A stretch of 64,000 nt of DNA, from the NCBI RefSeq assembly GCF_037392515.1, contig NC_090281.1, positions 45,856,645 to 45,920,644 on the forward strand. Direction: 5' to 3'. This document shows, one piece after another, positions 51,901 to 60,900 of the stretch. The translations under genes and the position numbers were made by a program. The notes under the pieces were generated by a model. That model was not told the DNA's origin and ran no database searches. It saw only the letters and a program-made list of their open reading frames with translations. The stretch comes from Haliotis asinina. Lineage: Eukaryota; Mollusca; Gastropoda; Lepetellida; Haliotidae. The stretch's first letter is position 1, and the number at the start of each line of letters is the position of its first letter.

Positions 51901-54900
51901 GCAATATTCCAGCTATATAGTGGTGGTCTTTCAATAACTATCTTAATCAGCCACTGATCACTGATCAAGAGCATGAGTATCGGTCTACGCAACTGGGATA
52001 CGATGTCGTGTGTCAAACACTCATAATGCGTCATACTTCGTGTAGGTTACAAAACGTCATCTTAAGATGGTATCGGGGACATGCCCAATCGTTTTAGCAA
52101 CAGTAATGTGTAAGCACGGGGTGGTTATAATGGTATCTACGATCCTGGTGTATAGTTGATTTTGGTCGAAATGGTATTAATTTAGCCTAAATAGAAATAA
52201 ATCTGTCTTGTAGTGCAATATATACAGGAGAGGTGACGAGGGGGAAATAGATAGAACCAGACAATTTCTTTCCTTTTTCTAACAATTTCTTTTGTTTTTT
52301 TCGGACGAATCGTAAAACGAAAAGTGAGTTATATTCATGGTGACGTTAGACTAAAGTCTTACTCTGGCAGGACAGCGAGGACCCTGTCAACACTACCCAG
52401 GACATAGTTGGTAGTATGGCAGCATTTGTCTGACACTTTATGGAACTTGATCCGCCAAGGACGTAGCCGTCAGAACAACTGACGTTACATTGTGAGTCAA
52501 GGTCATATTCCTTGGTGCAGTCATAGCGCAGCCTGGGATCGCTGTATGGCGGAGGGGGGCAGATCTGATCTAGAGAAGAAAACACTTAGATTCAAACATC
52601 GATAACTTCGATAAAGTAGCTTTTGTGAAAAAAATGTCCTTGCAATACATTGCAAAACGTATCGCAATATTTGCTTTCGAATCGCAATATATGGAAACAT
52701 GAAAATTCTCTGCAATGTCCACCCCTACGTGTTAATCACACGTGTGGGCTCGTCTCGCCGAACACCCTTGATCGATTCCCCACATGGGTACATTGGTGTC
52801 TACCGCCAATGTTGTTGCTAGCATTTTGCTGAGAGTGGGGCTAAAAAAACCAACTAGATATTAGACACATGTTTAGATGTTGTACAGAACGTCTAAGGGT
52901 CTATAGAGCTTGTAAAGGCTATTTTGACTTTCCACTTATAGGACTCACTGCTTGATAAGTATTAGATGAGCCAGCAAGTAATTTGGACGTACACACTTGG
53001 TTGCTACAGGTAGGTTGGCGATTAAGCACGTACAATACATGCTGACCGTGGCTTGAAATCAATACCACTACTGTTTAACACATATCTCGTAGAGCGATTT
53101 AGTTCAGCAAAACACCATGACTACACGATTCGCACGAGGAAATTGACCTTTTCAATATGTAGACAACAACCTGTTTCCCTCTTGTTTCAAATGGAATATC
53201 CTGGAGGGCGCTCCCGTATATGCAAATTGGGGTCATTTGTCGGGTCATGGCCCATCTAATACTTGTCAAGCATTAGGAGACCTTTTCACAGGTAGGAGAC
53301 CGTGCACAGACATTCTTATGATACGGATACCTTGTGTACATACATGAGAGAGAAAGAGAGAGAGAGAGAGGGGGGGATAAAACATGTTACCACATTCATC
53401 TTAAGATCTGAACGTATAAAGTTTCTGTAATCTTATACTACAGCATACATTCTAAACGTACACGAGCTTTGCATATACTTTGAGTGAATGAATGCAAGGT
53501 ATATCTTTAAAGAGTAATGCGCTGCATGTGCGAAGGCTGGTCCAAAAAAGTCTAAACCTACATGACTTCTATACTGGTGGCACCAACACCCCAATATGCT
53601 TCAAGGACCTGTTGCTCTCGATCTAGTTGATGTATTTCAGTAAAATAACTGCTGATGAAGAACATTGTCCGACAACACTCCTTAGATTAGTTGGTGTCCT
53701 CAGTCTAGAAAATACTAGCATGCAGACTTAGAACGTTTTGGACCAGCCCTAGTGCTATGGTAGATAATAACTAATGTACCAGCTATGTACTAATACTAGT
53801 ATACGCTAATAATCATTCCAACAATCGGGGAGGCGGGGTAGCCAAGAGGTTAGTGCGTTCGTTCGTCACACCGAAGCCCCTGGGTTCTATTTCCCATATG
53901 GCTACAATGTGTGAAGCCCATTTCTGGTCTCCCCCGTCGTGAAGTTGCTGGAATATTGCTAAAAGCGGCGTAAAATAATACTCCTTCACTCCAAAAACCC
54001 TTTTCTCCACAGAAGACATTACCGCCTTTTTACCTCAATCATTCACTAACTCACTTACTCATGTTTAGGTGACCATTATCGCAGTATTTTTAAGGTCAGT
54101 CCAATATTTACACACCACGCTGAAATAGTCACATTCGTAAAAACACGTAAAGCGGACACACAGAAAAGAATTAAACCAAAACACTTGAACAAAATCAATA
54201 AACAATGCCAGTAATCACTAAAAATCAAATACAGTTTTACCTGTTTTGAGATTTTACCAATGTTAGAGTGAATGGGTATTGTTTTACGCCATCACAACTC
54301 AGAAGAGGGATCGCTACATTGTAGTTATGTGGGCTCAAGATCCAGTTAGGGCTTGACGAGCGAATCCTGAAACCACTGTCTACTCCACCATTAGAGTACT
54401 TGCACAAAGTGATTTTAGAGCTACAATGATTGTAATTCCTATTCGATTAACAGGCTTAAGATAGTCGTAGCGCTAAGATCGCTTTGTGCAAGTGGGCCCT
54501 GATCTTATGTAAAACGTATACTCACGGTTGACAAGAACGTTGAACACACATTCTGCGCTGTTTCCGGAACTGTCAACTGCTTTGTATCTGACCTCAGTCC
54601 TTCCCACAGGAAAGGATGACCCAGAGACGAGTCCCCCTGTTTGAGTGACTGAAACATTTCCTGCGTTGTCTGTTGCCAAAATATCATTCCAGGTTACTGT
54701 CGTCATAGCAACGGGGGTGCCAGGGTACCTAAGGCTGTTTTCCTCGGGACAGTTGATAAATATCGGAGGGGTTGTGTCTGAAGTTGAAAAGGTCAAAGCA
54801 GTGGTTAATTTGAAAATTATAATGATAAACAAGATTATGCAAGTTATCCAAAGGGGACACGGTTGGTTTTTGCTGGTCTATCAGACCCCGCTTCAACACT

Positions 54901-57900
54901 TACTGCAGCGCACTGAAACTAGAAAACGGTTAAAAAAAACTCCATATATTTTGGGGAACAAAGCCATAAAGGTATAAAGAATTACACCTGAGTATTCGGA
55001 CGACGAATGGATCATGGAGGGTTATAATAGAACCAAAGATTCCAAGTCTGCAATCTCTGCGTCTGGGATCCCTAAAATCTCTTCACTGCTTACCATTGCA
55101 GTCAGGTATTGGTAAATACCAACTCCCGTTTTGAAGACAGAATGTTGCTCTCGGGTTGGCCACGGCATTCACGTTACAGTTCACAGAGCAGATGCTGCCG
55201 TAGTTGACGCCGTCGGTGCAAGAGAAGAAGGTGTCAAGGCTGGGACAGGTCATTGCTGATCATTAAAGCAGAACAAAATCCATGTATCAATTTGTGAAGC
55301 TCACATGAACCATTATCGTGAACACGGATGCATTAATCCATTCAAAAATCCACACCTATTGTGATTACCAAAAGATTCGAACAGGTGGATCATCGTTACC
55401 GGTTCAACACTGAACTTTTTAACGTAATAATTCGAATCTATCAGGTTAAGATATCTGTACATGGACTGAATGGTACAATACAGACCTGGTATGTACTTGG
55501 TGAAACTGTCCAGTGTTACCAAATATCCGATTAACGAAACATGGCTTAATGGTTATTCCTTTAAGACTGATAAAAATATAATTACCGTCCTCTGGTTCTT
55601 CTGCAACTAAAACACCTTAGTAACGTCTTAGTGGAACTTCCTCACCTCACCTCACCTCACCTCACCTCACCTCACCTCACCTCACCTCACCTCACCTCAC
55701 CTCACCTCACCTCACCTCACCTCACCTCACCTCACCTCACCTCACCTCACCTCACCTCACCTCACCTCAGACTTACGTGCACATGTGGGAGCCTCGGGGC
55801 TCCATGCGCCTCCTTCGCACGTGAGCTGACTCGCTCCATTAATTGTGTACCCTCCGATGCATGTAAACTGACAGGTTGTTCCATAGATGAAGTTGTTTCT
55901 GTCACAGACACGGTTAGCATGTGCGACCACTGGCACAGAGCATGTGTGAACTAAAACAGAATTACATTTAATTCAAGACTTTAATGGGATTTCCAGCTAT
56001 CGGATATCCCTTACAATGGACACGAAAACAAGACACTGAAAGGGTCTACCGTGGACACTGAAGCGACCTACAGTTGACACTGAAAGGGTCTACAGTGGAC
56101 ACTGAAGCGACCTACAGTTGACACTGAAAGCGTCTACAGTGGACACTGAAGCGACCTACAGTTGACACTGAAAGGGTCTACAGTGGACACTGAGGTGACC
56201 TACAGTTGACACTGAAAGGCTCTACAGTGGACACTGAAGCGACCTACAGTTGACATTGAAAGGATCTACAGCGGACATTGAAACGACCTCCTCTGTACAT
56301 TGAAAGGCTCTACAGTGTACATTGAAAGGGTCTGAAATGAACGTTGAAACGATCTACAGCGGACATTGAAACGAGCTGCAATGTACATTGAAAGGGTCCA
56401 CAGTATAAACTGAGCGACCTTTTGAACTCTTGAACTAAACTACTTTGCTATTCAAGGTGGCATGCAACGAGCAAAGTTCCTTCACAACCATGAAATATTA
56501 GTTATATCTACATACCTTTAACCTCGAACGTGACATGACAGAAACTCGACAAGCCGTTATCATCTGTTGCCTTGTAAACAACTGTTGTCACTCCGATATT
56601 AAAGGTATCGCCTGGTCTCCCATTGCCAGTCACAGCCACCACACTATTCGAGATAAAATAGAAAACATTGCCATCTTTTTCACTATTGTGATTTACTTTT
56701 CAAATTCTAAAATACCAGGCAGCATAGGGGTAGCCTAGTGGTTGAAGCGTTCGTTCGTCACACTGATGACCCGGCTTCTATTCTCTTTATGGGTAGAATG
56801 TGTGAAGCCGATTTCTGGTGTCCTCGCCTGTGGTATTACGGCGTAAATCCATATGAACTCACTCACCAACTCTAAAATGCCAAACTACCATGGGTATACA
56901 TAAACTCATTCTGAAAACGCATGGAAATAGACATGGCACAGATAAACCAAGAAACATAATCAGGACACATCAGGATTCGAACTCACAATGCAGACTGTTT
57001 TACGGGAGCACGGGGATTCTCACGCCTGAGAGGCCTAGGCCTCATTTGTCGCAGTCGATACTTATATATGATATAATTTTATTTATAAATCTACTTAGAA
57101 TAGCTGTTGCAAATAGGGTTTGATAGTAAATCTTGTCTCCGATGCCATGACCCGTGAAGACCCGTGAAGGTCCCGGGGTAGAATAGGCCTTCAGCAACCC
57201 ATGCTTGTCATAAAAGGCGACTATGCTTGTCGTAAGAGGCGACTAACGGGATTGGGTGGTCAGGCTTGTTGACTTGGTTGACACATTTCATCGGTTCCCA
57301 ATTGCGCAATCGATGCTCATGTTGTTGATCACTGGATTGTCTGGTCCAGACTCGATTATTTTACAGACCGCCGCCATATAGCTGGAATAATGCTGAGTGT
57401 GGCGTAAAACTAAACTCACTCACTCACTCACTCATGACCCGTGAAGGTCCGGGGAAGAATAGGCCTTCAGCAACCAATGCTTGCCATGAACGACGGCTAT
57501 GCTTGTCGTAAGAGGCGACTAACGGGATCGGTTGGTCAGGCTCATGATGTTGGTCACTAGATTGTCTGGTCCAGACTCGATTATTTACAGACCGCCACCA
57601 TAAAGCTGGAATATTGCTGAGTGCAGTGTAAAACTAAACTCACTCACTCACTCACTCATGCCGATGCCATCTAAACTGAAAAACAAACTCATCACTTTAC
57701 CTTGTTATCTAATTTCCGCCAACAACAATGCAAAATGTTTATTTAATCAATCTCTCTACATAACGGCAACTTTTACCAGAAAACCAGTGGTTGATATCGT
57801 GAACACCTGTCCCTGTCGTCGGGTACACGCAATCAACCTTGCCACAGAGCCTGACCATCCGATCCTTAATACGACATGTTAGAAATACTGACCTGATCCT

Positions 57901-60900
57901 CTTTCCTTGACCATCATGAGCCACAGGTACTGTCCACGTAGCGCGACTGGTTGTCAGTCCATCTTCTACATAAAATGGCGTCTTCGGTGATGTGCAGGTT
58001 GAAAATGTCGGAGAGACAAACCCTTTAACAAAATCAATATTTGGTATTAACGTTTACCCTATACACAGGACCAGCTAAATGTTGATTGCAGAAAGGAACT
58101 GGGTGTATTCCAAAAGTGCTAGATGTAATCTGATATCCAGTCCGACCCCAACTATTCAGCAAGGACCAGATATTCTATGGATAGCCTGGTCATCACAAAG
58201 CCAAAGCTATCGCACAAAATCATCTGATAATATATAATTAGCGAAAATCGATTAAAACATGTATTTTAACACACAATGTTACAACAGCAGTCTAAACAAA
58301 CAAATGTGTCGTTTTTAAGAAAGGGAAAAGGCATACAGGTCAACGATCTCTCGAGAAACCTACTTGTCTACGTCATATCTTTATTGTAAATAAAACATAT
58401 TTGTTTTCCTGATAGAAAGTAGTGATAATATCATAAATCTTCACAATGATACTGAAAAGGAACATAAGGTTCAAAACCTTTACCATAACCATACCATCAA
58501 AGACTCGTACCAGAGAATAACATGTGGGCAGTATCTGCTTGATCAGATTTATCAGGAAAGTATGTATGCATGAGTCGATGAAGGTCAATGGTGAGAGCGT
58601 GTGTTCGTTAAAAAAAATGTACATAAGAATGTCCCCACGGAATCCCATCTTAACAAGGAACCTATTCTTGTAAACGGAGAAGTACTTCAGTGCGTTACCT
58701 TTGCATGTATTTCCTTTCTGTCGGAAAAGAATAAGGAAAGTAGAATTTACCCAGAAGCCCCTGTTGTTTCTTCTCACAAAACAAGAAACACTCGCTGATG
58801 GAATCATCCAGGAACCCAAATGATCGTTTCGTCCTTCTTCTGCCTGTCAGAGGTAACAACGTTAGGCAGTTGCTTTTAACCCTGTGTCTGGTTTTAGGTG
58901 TTTTGACACTACTATCATTTTCATCCTCATGGAGGTGGCATGGTGGTTAAAGCGTTCTCTCATCTCGCGACAAAGACCCGGGTTCGATACCCCACATGGG
59001 TATAATGAGTGGAGTCCTTATCTGATGGCTAAAATATTGCTAACCCAGCATAAAAAATCTATTCACTCACGCCCATTCCTTGTCGTTGCAGCTACATAAC
59101 TGAATTGCAATATGACAATACATGTACACCTGCGCTGGGCCTCCGGGTCGGTGGTTATTTCGAACGCTGATTTCACAACTCTATAAAATTGCATGATAAT
59201 ATATGCTTATGATTATCATTCTCATGCCCGTTATGAATTCTCATTACTTGTATTCTCATATTTACAGCCATTTGTTATAGATTCGTGCTAAATACAGTTA
59301 AAGTATCATGTTCAAGAAGATGACTTAAAATCATGTATGCTGCAAGTGGTTGTGGGCGTAGCAGCCACAATGTTGCTGTTTGTTTGTTTGTTCTTTAACG
59401 CCACGATCAGCAATATCCCACCCATGTGGAGGCGATCTGTAAATAATCGAGTGTAGGCCAGACATTTCAGTGATCGACAGCAAGAGTATCGCTCCACGCA
59501 ACTGGGACACGATGACAGCGAGCCTGATCCCTCGACCCCATTAGTCGTCCCTTACATTGATCAAATCTAACTAGGAACTTCAGGATTTTGTGTTTCGCCA
59601 TGTTTGCCCTATATAGGTTTTATAGTATATATTATTACTTACCTTTTTCACATGATGCAAGATTCCATGACCCATTTAAGCACCAAGCACATCTATCCAC
59701 ATGTTTCTTCAGGGTGCAGACAGAATATTGAGGCACTCGTAGTATGGGAGCGGCTGAGCCGAGAGTGTTACCTTCGGATGATCTGCACGTATCCAGCAGT
59801 GGTAGCTGATCAATAATGCATGATCTTTGATATTCACTTTCCATGTCTTTGACCTAAACAATATAGAGAACGGCATTAAAAACATATTTCCTATTGCGTT
59901 ATCACTTGTAAAACCTTAAGATTGCGTATGTATGGCAAACATGTTGAAAATGTTTATATCTACAAAAAAAACTTAGTAATAGAATGTAGACTTTCAAATG
60001 ATTTCTCCTCTAGGTCTGTCTTGCTTTTTTACTTACAGCAAACATTATTTCAGAGATTCAAAATTATTGAACCAAATACCAAATGAATGAATAAATCAAT
60101 GAATCAGTCAAACACTCAATTCGAGAGTGTGAGTGAGTCATGTTTTTGGTTTTTTTTGTTTTACGCCGCAAGTATTGCATGAATGAATGAATGAATGAAT
60201 GACATCGATGACCACATAAAATGTCAGCAATATATTACAGGACTATTCGACCGAACTTCATATCTTGCCAAAAAGATGTAAATGTATTTCATACATGTTA
60301 TAATTTAACAGATTTGATAAGAACGGTTAAAAATCCACTCGTTTTGATCACATTAATTTCATGGGATGACTTTAATATCTCCTGTAATCGACATCGCCGA
60401 GCCTGATTCCAATTTATTGCAGTTATTTTCGCCAGCTACGTCAGCATGCTTCGACTTCAAAATTAGAACAACACGAACAGATTATCCTAGTTTGTATTGA
60501 ATATGATATCATTTATGCGGGGTGGAGGGGTGGTTAAGCGTCATGACGAAGACTGGTGTTCGATTCCCCAAATGGGCACAGTGTGTGAGGCTCATTTTCC
60601 GGTGTCCCGCCGTGACATTGCTGGAATACAATGTATTACTAAAAGCAGCGTAAAACCATGTTCACTCATTCTTTTATACGATATACATTCTTACAATTTT
60701 GTTTTACTTGATTGTTAAGTTGTTTTCAGCCACCGCTACATGTCAATTAACGGAACCAGTTGTTCCGCTGACTCGCTGACTCGCTGACCTACCTGATGCA
60801 TGTTAATCACTGGATTGTCAGACAGTCGTTTGATTTAAACAAGGAAACTAACATGCAAATGTGTCACATATAAAGGAAAGATGTTTGCAGTGTGATTTAC

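Noticed and set aside
55631-55954. Plus-strand frame with repeated Pro-His-Leu-Thr-Ser
   Set aside because: It reads the CTCAC array and the antisense of a sushi exon.
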